64,000 nt of DNA from positions 1-64,000 of the forward strand of contig DDFF01000007.1 of NCBI GenBank assembly GCA_002337045.1. The letters run 5' to 3'. The notes under the pieces were generated by a model. The model was not told the DNA's origin, ran no database searches, and saw nothing but the letters and a program-made list of their open reading frames with translations. The position numbers were made by a program, and so were the translations under genes. This document shows positions 43,895 through 52,046 of the stretch, piece by piece. Position 1 is the first letter of the stretch. The number at the start of each line of letters is the position of its first letter. This DNA comes from Bacteroidetes bacterium UBA1935 (GTDB lineage Bacteria; Bacteroidota; Bacteroidia; Chitinophagales; Chitinophagaceae).

Positions 43895-44564
43895 TTTCTC
43901 TTGCTTTCAGTAAAGCCTCGGCCACTATCATATCCTCGGGCGTTGTTACTTTTATATTGCTGCGCTCACCTTGCACCAGATATACATTGTCTCCATAAGC
44001 CTCTACAACAGTAGCCTCGTCTGTAAATGCAGTCTGATACTCCTGTGCAAATGCAGGCAGTATCACTTCTGCTTTGAATGTTTGCGGGGTTTGAATAATG
44101 CGCATTTGTTCTCTGTCTATCGGGCGGCTGTCTTCATCTTCCAGTATACGCATGCTGTCTGCAACGGGGATGGCAGGTATGGCACTGCCTTTATCTACAG
44201 CCTGCTCGTAGCAGCGATGTATCAGTTCTGTTGTTGCCAACGGGCGCACACCATCGTGTACAAATACAATACTGTCTGCATCTACAACCTTCAGGCCGTT
44301 CTGCACACTGTGGTAGCGAGTTTCTCCACCAGCCACTATTGTTATATCTATCCTTTCGGGGAAAGACTGCAACACCATCTGGGCATAGCTCAGTTGGTCT
44401 TGCGGCAATACAAGTACCAATTGCATATCTGCATACGCATCAGCAAATGCCTTGATGGTATGATACAAAATCGGATGCCCGTTCAGTGGCAAAAACTGCT
44501 TCGGCACGGCACTGCCCATGCGTACACCTTTACCACCTGCTACTATTACTGCATATTTCTTCAT
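43887..44564 (-). CDS. ispD: 2-C-methyl-D-erythritol 4-phosphate cytidylyltransferase
   Basis: A 225-aa MEP-pathway enzyme that couples CTP and MEP to CDP-ME. It has the nucleotide-binding AVIVAGGKGVRMGSAVPKQFLPL, FVHDGVRPLA (Asp metal site), ALPVADSMR-type substrate loop (here AIPVADSMR) and TPQTFKAEVI. I start at ATG 44564, the usual MKKYAVIVAGG beginning; the GTG at 44576 would add four residues. The other MEP gene in the window, ispH, is 30 kb away. The gene lies downstream of a POT transporter terminator. Confidence 0.94.
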   Translation of the reverse strand: MKKYAVIVAGGKGVRMGSAVPKQFLPLNGHPILYHTIKAFADAYADMQLVLVLPQDQLSYAQMVLQSFPERIDITIVAGGETRYHSVQNGLKVVDADSIVFVHDGVRPLATTELIHRCYEQAVDKGSAIPAIPVADSMRILEDEDSRPIDREQMRIIQTPQTFKAEVILPAFAQEYQTAFTDEATVVEAYGDNVYLVQGERSNIKVTTPEDMIVAEALLKARENA

Positions 44565-44610
44565 AGATACAGCCACAAAAAAACAGTATATAATTTATAC
44601 AACAAAGAAA

Positions 44611-44631
44611 AAGCCCCGCAGTGCGGGGCTT
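44611..44631 (-). terminator. terminator of POT transporter 1
   Basis: AAGCCCCGCA and its complement flank one central base. On the minus strand it is followed by TTTTTCTTTG. It lies 20-40 bp after the stop of the first peptide transporter and upstream of ispD. Confidence 0.82.
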
Positions 44632-44650
44632 CCTATTTAAAAAGCATTTA

Positions 44651-46141
44651 TTATTTCACTTCCTGCATCAGCTTCCTGACCATCGGAGATATTACAATCA
44701 GTACAATACCAGCTATAAGCGCATACAGGCCAAGTTGCTTGTAGCCGTCTGTATAAGAAATCAGTTTTTCTGTCAGTGTTGCATTCTCATTGGTGGTAGC
44801 CATGCCTGCACCCAGCAAACCTGCAACATACTGTCCGTATGCACTGGCAAGGAACCACATACCCATCATTACCCCCCACAGCTTTTTAGGTGCCAGTTTC
44901 GTCATCAGCGACAAGCCGATTGGAGAAAGACACAACTCACCGAATGTAATAATCAGATAAGCCAGTGTAAAAATATCCAACGATGTTTTCCCATCAGGAC
45001 CTGCAAAGAAACGTGTAGCAAAGAATATGTAGAACGCTGCCGCAAGGAACAGGAAGCCAAGGCCAAATTTCACTACAGAGTTCGGCTCTATTTTCTTCTT
45101 TGCCATCCACACCCATAGCAAACCTATTACTATGCTGAATATGATTACAAATATTGAATTGGCACTGTTGTTTACCGAATTCGGGTTCATGTGTATGGTA
45201 CCCAGCAATGTATCGTTCAGGTTGTACAACGCAAACAAACTAAGCGATCCGCCACTCTGTTCAAAAAATGCCCAGAAGAAGATTGAGAATACGATAAACA
45301 CCAATGCAGCAACCATCTTCTTGCGTTCTGCACCTGTCAGTTTACTCATCTCGTATGCCAGATATATCAAGGTTACAGGACCAATCGTGTACATGAAATA
45401 ATCGGTGTATTCCGTTTTGCTCACCATCAGCAATATCAGCGGCATCACCACCAGCGAACCTATAAACGTAGCTATTTCATATCCCTTTCTTGTACCCGCA
45501 GGTTTATCCTTCAATGGTGATAAACCAATAGGACCAAGGCTACCTTGTGTAAAGACGAATGTCAGCAAACCTATTATCATTACAACACCCGCTGCACCGA
45601 ATGCCCAGCTCCAGCCGAAGTTTTCATTTTGTCCAAGCCATACACATAGCGCGCCGCCAAGCATAGCGCCAATGTTGATGCCCGAATAGAACAGACCAAA
45701 CCCTGCATCTCTGCGCGGGTCTCCCGCACGGTACAGTTCACCCACCATGGTAGAAATATTAGGCTTGAAGAAGCCCGTACCAACAATGGTGAAACAAGTA
45801 CCTATATAAAAGAACCCTGTAGGGTTGGCTGCAATGATAAAGCTACCCGCTATCATCAGTATACCACCCCAGAAAAGTGATTTACGGAAGCCCAATATCT
45901 TATCTGCAAACAAACCACCAATAAAAGTGAACGCATAAATGAATGCCTGAATAGCACCGTACTGTAGGTTGGCAGCTTTCTCGTCAATCATCAGTTGGGT
46001 AACCATGAATACGGTAAGCATACCGCGGAGGCCATAGAAACAAAAACGCTCCCACATTTCGGTAAGGAACAGGTACCACAATTGCTTAGGGTATTTCCCC
46101 TTAAAATCATGTATCTCTTCTAATGTCAGGTGTTGAGACAT
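44651..46141 (-). CDS. POT-family peptide transporter 1
   Basis: A 496-aa proton-coupled oligopeptide transporter of the major facilitator superfamily, inner membrane. It keeps the POT signature ExxER (E28, E31, R32 in FLTEMWERFCFYG) in helix 1, GNGFFKPN-type motif (GTGFFKPNISTMVGELY) and the helix 7 motif FFEQSGGSLSLFA. About 12-14 helices are predicted. Two close paralogues lie upstream on the same strand, each with its own terminator. Likely role: uptake of di- and tripeptides released by secreted proteases. Confidence 0.92.
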   Translation of the reverse strand: MSQHLTLEEIHDFKGKYPKQLWYLFLTEMWERFCFYGLRGMLTVFMVTQLMIDEKAANLQYGAIQAFIYAFTFIGGLFADKILGFRKSLFWGGILMIAGSFIIAANPTGFFYIGTCFTIVGTGFFKPNISTMVGELYRAGDPRRDAGFGLFYSGINIGAMLGGALCVWLGQNENFGWSWAFGAAGVVMIIGLLTFVFTQGSLGPIGLSPLKDKPAGTRKGYEIATFIGSLVVMPLILLMVSKTEYTDYFMYTIGPVTLIYLAYEMSKLTGAERKKMVAALVFIVFSIFFWAFFEQSGGSLSLFALYNLNDTLLGTIHMNPNSVNNSANSIFVIIFSIVIGLLWVWMAKKKIEPNSVVKFGLGFLFLAAAFYIFFATRFFAGPDGKTSLDIFTLAYLIITFGELCLSPIGLSLMTKLAPKKLWGVMMGMWFLASAYGQYVAGLLGAGMATTNENATLTEKLISYTDGYKQLGLYALIAGIVLIVISPMVRKLMQEVK

Positions 46142-46227
46142 ATACTCGTTTTAATTATTGTTTATTAACGCACCAAAATAAACTTTATTTCTGATTAACA
46201 CTTTTTCTACCCCTTTGCCACAAAAAA

Positions 46228-46254
46228 GAAGCCACCTCATTGAGAGGTGGCTTC
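46228..46254 (-). terminator. terminator of POT transporter 2
   Basis: Arms GAAGCCACCTC (46228-46238) and complement (46244-46254), loop ATTGA, followed on the minus strand by TTTTTTGTGG. It lies about 25 bp after the second transporter stop. Confidence 0.82.
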
Positions 46255-46277
46255 ATGTATGAATAGATTAAGATTGT

Positions 46278-47855
46278 TTAGCTAACGCCGTGCATCATTT
46301 TTTGCAGCTTCCTGCAAAGTACAAACAGTATAATTGCTGCTGCACCTGAGAAGCCTACAAATATCATGAAGTACGTGTACAGGCCATCTATTTCCATGCC
46401 TAAGAAATTAGGATGCGTTGCAGATTTAGGATCAGGATACAACGCACTCATTGTACCTGCCAGTTTATTACCTGTTGCAATAGCAAGGAACCATACACCC
46501 ATCATCAATGATGTGAACCTGCCCGGAGTCAGTTTATTTACCATAGACAAACCAATAGGGCTCAGGAACAGTTCACCTACTGTATGCAGGAAGTACAAGC
46601 CAGTCAGCCATATCATACTTGCACCCGCAGCAGGAATACTTTTTGAACCCAAAGCAATAAACAAATAACCGAATGCTAGGAAAGCAAGACCTAATGATTG
46701 CTTGTATGGAGCAGCAGGGTTTACGCCTTTTTTAGCAAGCCTTACCCATATAGCACTGATAATCGGAGCAAGCAATATGATGAACCCTGCATTAAAGCTC
46801 TGGAAGTAACTTGCAGGCATTTCAAAACCAAATATGTGACGGTCTGTCTGGTTAGCAGCAAAGGCTGTCAGTGATGCACCTGCCTGTTCAAAACACATCC
46901 AGAAGAATATCACGAATATCATAATGATAATGATAACCCACAGCTTATCTTTTTCAATTTTAGTAAGCGACTTATCTGTTATAATAACGAATGGGGCAAC
47001 AAGCGTCATACCATATATCAGCGAACCCCAAAGGTCTACGCCAAAACCAAAGTGAATGATAGAGAACGCGGCAATAATACCACCTATCAATATTACCAAT
47101 TGTTGTGTACTGAAGCTGCCATCGCTAGGTTTCGCTGCTTTTTCGCTTGCGATACCTGTTTCTTCATCACCACCAAGCGGCGCTGCATCCATCAGCTTAT
47201 TCGGGCCTACGCCTAATTGTTTGCCATCAGGGCCTACAACATATTTATCCTTTGTCAGGTAGAATATTACCAGGCTCACCAGCATACCTATACCTGCCGC
47301 AAGGAAACCCCATTTGAAATCTACTTTTTCACCAAGATAACCACATACCAATGGTGCTAAGAACGCACCCGCATTGATACCCATGTAGAAGATAGTATAT
47401 GCAGCATCTTTCCTGCTGTCGCCATCAGGATAAAGCTGCCCTACCATTGTAGATATATTGGGCTTGAAGAAACCGTTACCGAATATCAAAAACGCCAAAC
47501 CTGTCCACATCAAGGTAATAGCAGTTCCTTTATCTGCACTGTGAGCTGCAGCAGCAGAGAAGAACATAATGAACTGCCCCAATGCCATCAGTAAGCCCCC
47601 TACGAATATTGACTTTCTGTTTCCCCAATACCTGTCTGCTACATAGCCACCTATCAGTGGCGTTAAATACACCAAACCGGTGTAGGTACCGTATACGTTA
47701 CCTGCCTCTGATATACCTGCCTGTTCGTTGCCAAAAAGCATGGTAGTCATGTACAGGAAGAAGATGGCACGCATACCATAATAGCTGAACCTTTCCCAGA
47801 ATTCTGTGGCGAAGAGTACGTACAGCCCCTTAGGGTGGCCTTTTTGTTCACTCAT
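46278..47855 (-). CDS. POT-family peptide transporter 2
   Basis: A 525-aa paralogue. ExxER is E18, E21, R22 (FATEFWERFSYYG), the helix 4-5 motif is GNGFFKPNISTMVGQLY, and helix 7 has CFEQAGASLTAFA, with the conserved Glu. A cytoplasmic linker of about 40 residues after helix 6 (VVGPDGKQLGVGPNKLMDA and on) is longer than in transporter 1. It ends in its own terminator, and the promoter region contains the near-consensus TATCTTTC (47892-47885). Confidence 0.92.
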   Translation of the reverse strand: MSEQKGHPKGLYVLFATEFWERFSYYGMRAIFFLYMTTMLFGNEQAGISEAGNVYGTYTGLVYLTPLIGGYVADRYWGNRKSIFVGGLLMALGQFIMFFSAAAAHSADKGTAITLMWTGLAFLIFGNGFFKPNISTMVGQLYPDGDSRKDAAYTIFYMGINAGAFLAPLVCGYLGEKVDFKWGFLAAGIGMLVSLVIFYLTKDKYVVGPDGKQLGVGPNKLMDAAPLGGDEETGIASEKAAKPSDGSFSTQQLVILIGGIIAAFSIIHFGFGVDLWGSLIYGMTLVAPFVIITDKSLTKIEKDKLWVIIIIMIFVIFFWMCFEQAGASLTAFAANQTDRHIFGFEMPASYFQSFNAGFIILLAPIISAIWVRLAKKGVNPAAPYKQSLGLAFLAFGYLFIALGSKSIPAAGASMIWLTGLYFLHTVGELFLSPIGLSMVNKLTPGRFTSLMMGVWFLAIATGNKLAGTMSALYPDPKSATHPNFLGMEIDGLYTYFMIFVGFSGAAAIILFVLCRKLQKMMHGVS

Positions 47856-47927
47856 AATTATCGTTTTAGAAATAGATTAGTGTCGAAAGATAGTAAAATT
47901 TGCCAGTGCTGAAAGCCCCTGAAACGA

Positions 47928-47952
47928 AAAATACCGCATGAAGCGGTATTTT
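47928..47952 (-). terminator. terminator of POT transporter 3
   Basis: Arms AAAATACCGC (47928-47937) and complement (47943-47952), loop ATGAA, with T-rich sequence after the stem on the minus strand. It is 22 bp after the third transporter stop. Confidence 0.8.
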
Positions 47953-47973
47953 CTCTTTATTTGACAATTAATC

Positions 47974-49617
47974 TTAATGCAGGTTTTTCTCTTTCATAAT
48001 ACCGTTCAGCCATCTCAGTACAATGAATGCTAATACCGTCGCTATCATCAACAGCATACAGTTAAAGAGGAAGAAGTCGCCTTTATCTGTGTAGTCATAC
48101 CATTTACTCGCCAGCACACCCGACATTTTATTACCTATGGAAGTAGATAGGAAGAAGCCACCCATCATCAGAGCCGTCAGCCTCGGTGGGCTCAGTTTCG
48201 ATACCAACGATAATCCCATCGGGCTCAGCAACAGTTCGCCTACCGTTATCACCCCATAACAACCTATCAGCCACATTGGCGATACTTTCACTGCACCATT
48301 GCTGCCAACACCCACAGCCCAAACCATTACAAGGGTTGAAAGGGCGGATATCAATAGCCCGAATGCAATCTTGGTTGCGGTAGATGGTTCTTTCTTCCGC
48401 CTGTTCAGCATGGCAAAGAAGCCAACAACTACAGGTGTCAGCAATACCACCCAAGCCGGGTTGATGGACTGGAACAATTCTGTACTTGCCAGATACACAG
48501 GCTCATCATCTTTTGGCATTTTATCCGGTGGCTGATTGCGGAAGTACACATCCCTGCCCCATTCTTTCTGCACTTTGCCATCCACTTTTACTGCCTGGTA
48601 TTGTACATCATATTTGGTAACAGAGTCAAGTTTACTTGGCATCGTCTCTACCTGATACAAAGCACGTGCAGGCTTTTCTATTGCTGCAGGCACCTCACGG
48701 TCTGTATAGTATTTTGCCCAACGTGTCAGCGCCGTACCGTTCTGTTTAAACACAGCCCAGAAAGCCGCACTCAATGCAAATATTACCAGTAGTGCCGCTA
48801 TAGGGCGCTTATCTACTTTATTTGCCCTTACCCAAAGCGATACGTAGAATATTACCACTGGTATAGCCGCAGCTATAAAACCATCAGTACTGTCGCTACC
48901 TAATATATTTCCCGGTATCATCCACCCAAGTACACCTGCTATGATAGCCGGCAAGAATACAGCGCCAAATACCTGACCCATACTTGCATCGCCTTTCTCA
49001 ACAGGCTTCAGTACATCTGCATGTTTTATATGCTTCAGGCCGAAAGAGAATACCACCAGACCTACCAACATCCCTATACCTGCCGTTGCAAAAGCTGCCG
49101 ACCAGCTATATTTATTGCGCATGAAGGCAGCTATTATAGGCCCCAGAAAAGCTCCTATGTTGATACCCATATAAAACAGGTTGTACCCACTGTCTTTCTT
49201 TGCCTTGTATTCGTCTGTAGAATACAGATTACCCAACAGGGTAGATATGTTTGGCTTAAAGAAACCGTTACCTATGATAATGATGGCTACAGATATGTAG
49301 AATGTATTGATATTGTGCAATGCAAGCCCCAGATAGCCTAATGCCATCAGCAATCCACCTAAATACACAGACTTTATGTACCCGAATTTTCTGTCGGCCA
49401 GAAAACCGCCCAGGAACGGCGTCAGGTACGTAAATGCGATAAACGTACCAAATACATCATCGGCCATTTTATCGGGTATAGCAAGGCCGTTTTTCACATC
49501 TATCATGTAGAGGACAAAAATGCCCAGCATCAGGTAGTAGCCAAAGCGCTCCCACATTTCTGTAAAAAACAAAAACGGCAACCCCTTCGGGTGCTTTTTC
49601 TCATTCGTCTGTTCCAT
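47974..49617 (-). CDS. POT-family peptide transporter 3 (variant helix 7)
   Basis: A 547-aa paralogue, more divergent than the other two. ExxER is intact (E20, E23, R24), as is GNGFFKPNISTLLGNLY. Helix 7 reads AVFKQNGTALTRWA: Lys291 replaces the Glu of the FEQ motif found in the two neighbours. A hydrophilic insert of about 80 residues (about 302-383) follows helix 7, where the paralogues have a short loop. I start at ATG 49617; the upstream 14 codons overlap the promoter region of the divergent purD gene. Confidence 0.9.
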   Translation of the reverse strand: MEQTNEKKHPKGLPFLFFTEMWERFGYYLMLGIFVLYMIDVKNGLAIPDKMADDVFGTFIAFTYLTPFLGGFLADRKFGYIKSVYLGGLLMALGYLGLALHNINTFYISVAIIIIGNGFFKPNISTLLGNLYSTDEYKAKKDSGYNLFYMGINIGAFLGPIIAAFMRNKYSWSAAFATAGIGMLVGLVVFSFGLKHIKHADVLKPVEKGDASMGQVFGAVFLPAIIAGVLGWMIPGNILGSDSTDGFIAAAIPVVIFYVSLWVRANKVDKRPIAALLVIFALSAAFWAVFKQNGTALTRWAKYYTDREVPAAIEKPARALYQVETMPSKLDSVTKYDVQYQAVKVDGKVQKEWGRDVYFRNQPPDKMPKDDEPVYLASTELFQSINPAWVVLLTPVVVGFFAMLNRRKKEPSTATKIAFGLLISALSTLVMVWAVGVGSNGAVKVSPMWLIGCYGVITVGELLLSPMGLSLVSKLSPPRLTALMMGGFFLSTSIGNKMSGVLASKWYDYTDKGDFFLFNCMLLMIATVLAFIVLRWLNGIMKEKNLH

Positions 49618-49635
49618 TAAGTTTCGATACTTTTG
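49604..49635 (+). promoter_or_regulatory. promoter of purD
   Basis: TTCG (49604-49607), 20 bases, then TACTTTTG (49628-49635). The -7 box is exact, 33 bp before the purD ATG; the -33 box has one mismatch and lies within the start of the divergent transporter gene. Confidence 0.42.
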
Positions 49636-49668
49636 CGGTCTGAAGATAGTAAATAACAATACATCACA

Positions 49669-50952
49669 ATGTCATCTTACAATATACTGCTGTTAGGCTC
49701 GGGCGGACGCGAAAATGCACTTGCTTGGAAAATGCGCCAAAGCAAGCTTTGCAAAGAACTGTTCATAGCACCGGGCAATCCCGGCACGGCACAATTGGGC
49801 AGCAATCTTAATATTCCGGTGTCTGATTTTGAAGGCATTAAACAGGCTTGCATCGAAAACAATATCGATATACTTGTTCCCGGCCCTGAAGACCCATTGG
49901 TTAACGGTCTGTACGATTATATGAAAGCAGATGATGCAGTGAAACACATCATCATAGTTGGCCCTTCAAAAGAAGGTGCTCAGTTGGAAGGCAGTAAGGC
50001 CTTCTCAAAGAAATTCATGGAGCGCCACAATATACCTACGGCTGCATACCGCGAGTTTACAGAAGAAAACTTTGAAGAAGGTGTTGCCTACCTGCGTCAG
50101 CACAGCCTGCCGATTGTATTGAAGGCAGACGGGCTTGCTGCGGGCAAAGGTGTGGTGATAGCGCAAAGCCACGATGAGGCTATTGAGGCTTTCACTACCA
50201 TGATAAAAGAAGCACAGTTTGGTGATGCAAGTAAAAAAGTAGTAGTAGAGCAATTCCTGACAGGTATAGAACTTTCTGTTTTCGCTTTTACAGATGGCAA
50301 AAACTACGTACTACTGCCTGAAGCTAAAGACTACAAACGCATAGGCGAGGGTGATACAGGACTGAACACAGGTGGCATGGGTGCTGTATCTCCCGTACCG
50401 TTTGCACAAGGCGATTTCATGAACAAAGTAGTAGAACGCATTGTAAACCCAACCATCAGCGGACTGGCTGCTGAAAACATTATCTACAATGGTTTTGTGT
50501 TCTTTGGCCTTATCAATGTTGGCGGAGAACCTTATGTGATAGAATACAACTGCCGCATGGGCGATCCTGAAACTGAAGTTGTAATGCCGCGTCTGGAAAA
50601 TGACTTTGTAGAGATGATGGTGAAAATGGGTGAAGGCAAGCTGAATGAAATAACTGTGCAACACGATAAGCGCGCGGCATGCACCGTAATGCTGGTATCA
50701 GAAGGCTATCCCGGTTCTTATCCTAAAGGCAGGGTAATGACAGGTTTTGATAAAGTACAAGGTTCAACACTTTTCCATGCGGGTACGGCCAACAAAGACG
50801 GCGAAGTAGTGACAAGCGGCGGCCGTGTTATAGCCATCACATCTTACGGCAATACTATACAAGAAGCTTTGGCTACAAGCTACCAGAATGCCGAACATAT
50901 CGAATACGCAGGCAAATACTATCGCCGCGATATCGGTTACGAATTCAAATAA
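49669..50952 (+). CDS. purD: phosphoribosylamine-glycine ligase (GARS)
   Basis: A 427-aa ATP-grasp enzyme and the second step of purine synthesis. It has the N-terminal ILLLGSGGRENALAWK, VLKADGLAAGKGVVIA (ATP-grasp), ALPEAKDYKRIGEGD-like GPNTGGMGAVSP-type loop (here LNTGGMGAVSPVP) and EYNCRMGDPETEVVMPRL, which carries metal-binding residues. Full length. It is monocistronic with its own promoter, converging on the HU-SPOR gene with a 12-bp gap and no hairpin between them. Confidence 0.96.
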   Translation: MSSYNILLLGSGGRENALAWKMRQSKLCKELFIAPGNPGTAQLGSNLNIPVSDFEGIKQACIENNIDILVPGPEDPLVNGLYDYMKADDAVKHIIIVGPSKEGAQLEGSKAFSKKFMERHNIPTAAYREFTEENFEEGVAYLRQHSLPIVLKADGLAAGKGVVIAQSHDEAIEAFTTMIKEAQFGDASKKVVVEQFLTGIELSVFAFTDGKNYVLLPEAKDYKRIGEGDTGLNTGGMGAVSPVPFAQGDFMNKVVERIVNPTISGLAAENIIYNGFVFFGLINVGGEPYVIEYNCRMGDPETEVVMPRLENDFVEMMVKMGEGKLNEITVQHDKRAACTVMLVSEGYPGSYPKGRVMTGFDKVQGSTLFHAGTANKDGEVVTSGGRVIAITSYGNTIQEALATSYQNAEHIEYAGKYYRRDIGYEFK

Positions 50953-50964
50953 TAAAATCAGGTA

Positions 50965-52005
50965 TTAATAAACCATTACTCCGTCAGGGTTGTAGGTTCT
51001 CCTCAGAGAATCTATAACCCTTGCAGAGTCTGCCCTGCGTGTAGATACAGGTATGAGGATATAGTATGTGCTGGAATCTTCTGCAACTAATTCTGCTTTG
51101 TGTCCGTAGCCTCTCAGTCTGTTCATGCGTTTTTCAGCACGTGCACGTTCATCGTATGTATTGATGATAACTTTAAAATTAGATGCTGGACCCTTGTCTG
51201 TAGTTTGTGGTGCAGGCGCCATTGGCACAGGTTCTACACCCATTGTTTCTGTACTGTCTATAGCAGTAGCAGTATCCACCACAGGTGCAGCTTGTTGAGA
51301 TATGGTATCTGCTGGTGCAGGTACTACCATTGGTTGTTGTATAGGTGTTGGTGTGTTCACACCTATTTTCAGTATGTTTTTAGCTACATATACAACGCCG
51401 GCAATCAATGCAAGCAATATCAATACAAACAGTATCACCCTGCCCCAGTTCATACCACCTTTTTTCTCTTCTTCCATCGGCGGATATTGGTACGCCGGTG
51501 TTGGTTGTTGTGGTGGCGGAGCCATCTGTGCAGGTGCAGCGTATGCAGGTGGTGCCTGTTGTTGCTCTGCATATCCGCCGGGCTGTGCCATGCCTGCCGT
51601 AGCAGTGCGGCGTGGCAGGCTTTTTTCTGCGGGTATTGGCGGTGGTGTCAGCAACAACTGTGGTGCTGTAGCAAACTGCAGTTTACCGTTTACTTCAAAA
51701 AAGCTGCCTATTGCAGGTATCAGCACCTCTTTGCCTGCCTGTATATCGGCCATGGCAGCAGCCACATAGTCTTTCAGGGCACTGCCTGCTTTCGATATGC
51801 TAATCTGCTCGTTGGTAGCAATAAAGTTCGATAACGAGTCATCAACGGCATTCACTGGTACTACCACTACCTCACTTACACCGGGTACAAGATTGCGCCC
51901 GTCGTAAGATGCAGGCTTGCGCCTCATCTCAATACTACCCAGCCCGTGTATATAACAGCTCTGGTTTTTGAGTAAGTATAGCCCTATGTATTTTGCAATA
52001 TCCAT
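50965..52005 (-). CDS. HU-like (CCDC81-type) and SPOR domain protein
   Basis: A 346-aa protein with a bacterial HU-CCDC81-type tandem N-terminal region (about 1-110: YIGLYLLKNQSCYIHGLGSIEMRR, then NEQISISKAGSALKDYVAAAMADIQAGKEVLIPAIGSFF), a Pro/Ala/Gln-rich linker (about 118-180), one transmembrane helix (about 189-209), a second Pro/Thr linker and a C-terminal SPOR domain (about 275-346: FKVIINTYDERARAEKRMNRLRGYG). SPOR domains bind denuded peptidoglycan, often at the division septum, so the HU-like part would be cytoplasmic. It is the last gene of a four-gene leftward operon; 41 bp separate it from the barrel gene. Confidence 0.82.
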   Translation of the reverse strand: MDIAKYIGLYLLKNQSCYIHGLGSIEMRRKPASYDGRNLVPGVSEVVVVPVNAVDDSLSNFIATNEQISISKAGSALKDYVAAAMADIQAGKEVLIPAIGSFFEVNGKLQFATAPQLLLTPPPIPAEKSLPRRTATAGMAQPGGYAEQQQAPPAYAAPAQMAPPPQQPTPAYQYPPMEEEKKGGMNWGRVILFVLILLALIAGVVYVAKNILKIGVNTPTPIQQPMVVPAPADTISQQAAPVVDTATAIDSTETMGVEPVPMAPAPQTTDKGPASNFKVIINTYDERARAEKRMNRLRGYGHKAELVAEDSSTYYILIPVSTRRADSARVIDSLRRTYNPDGVMVY

Positions 52006-52046
52006 TGATGATGTTCCGAAATCGGCTGTAAAATAACTAAATAGGT

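Noticed and set aside
43971..44744. 257-codon open frame on the plus strand
   Set aside because: It spans ispD, the terminator and the next gene in antisense; it has no family motifs and crosses a hairpin terminator.
51100..51834. 244-codon open frame on the plus strand
   Set aside because: Antisense to the Pro/Ala-rich linker of the HU-SPOR protein; its Cys/Trp-rich product is a codon-bias shadow.
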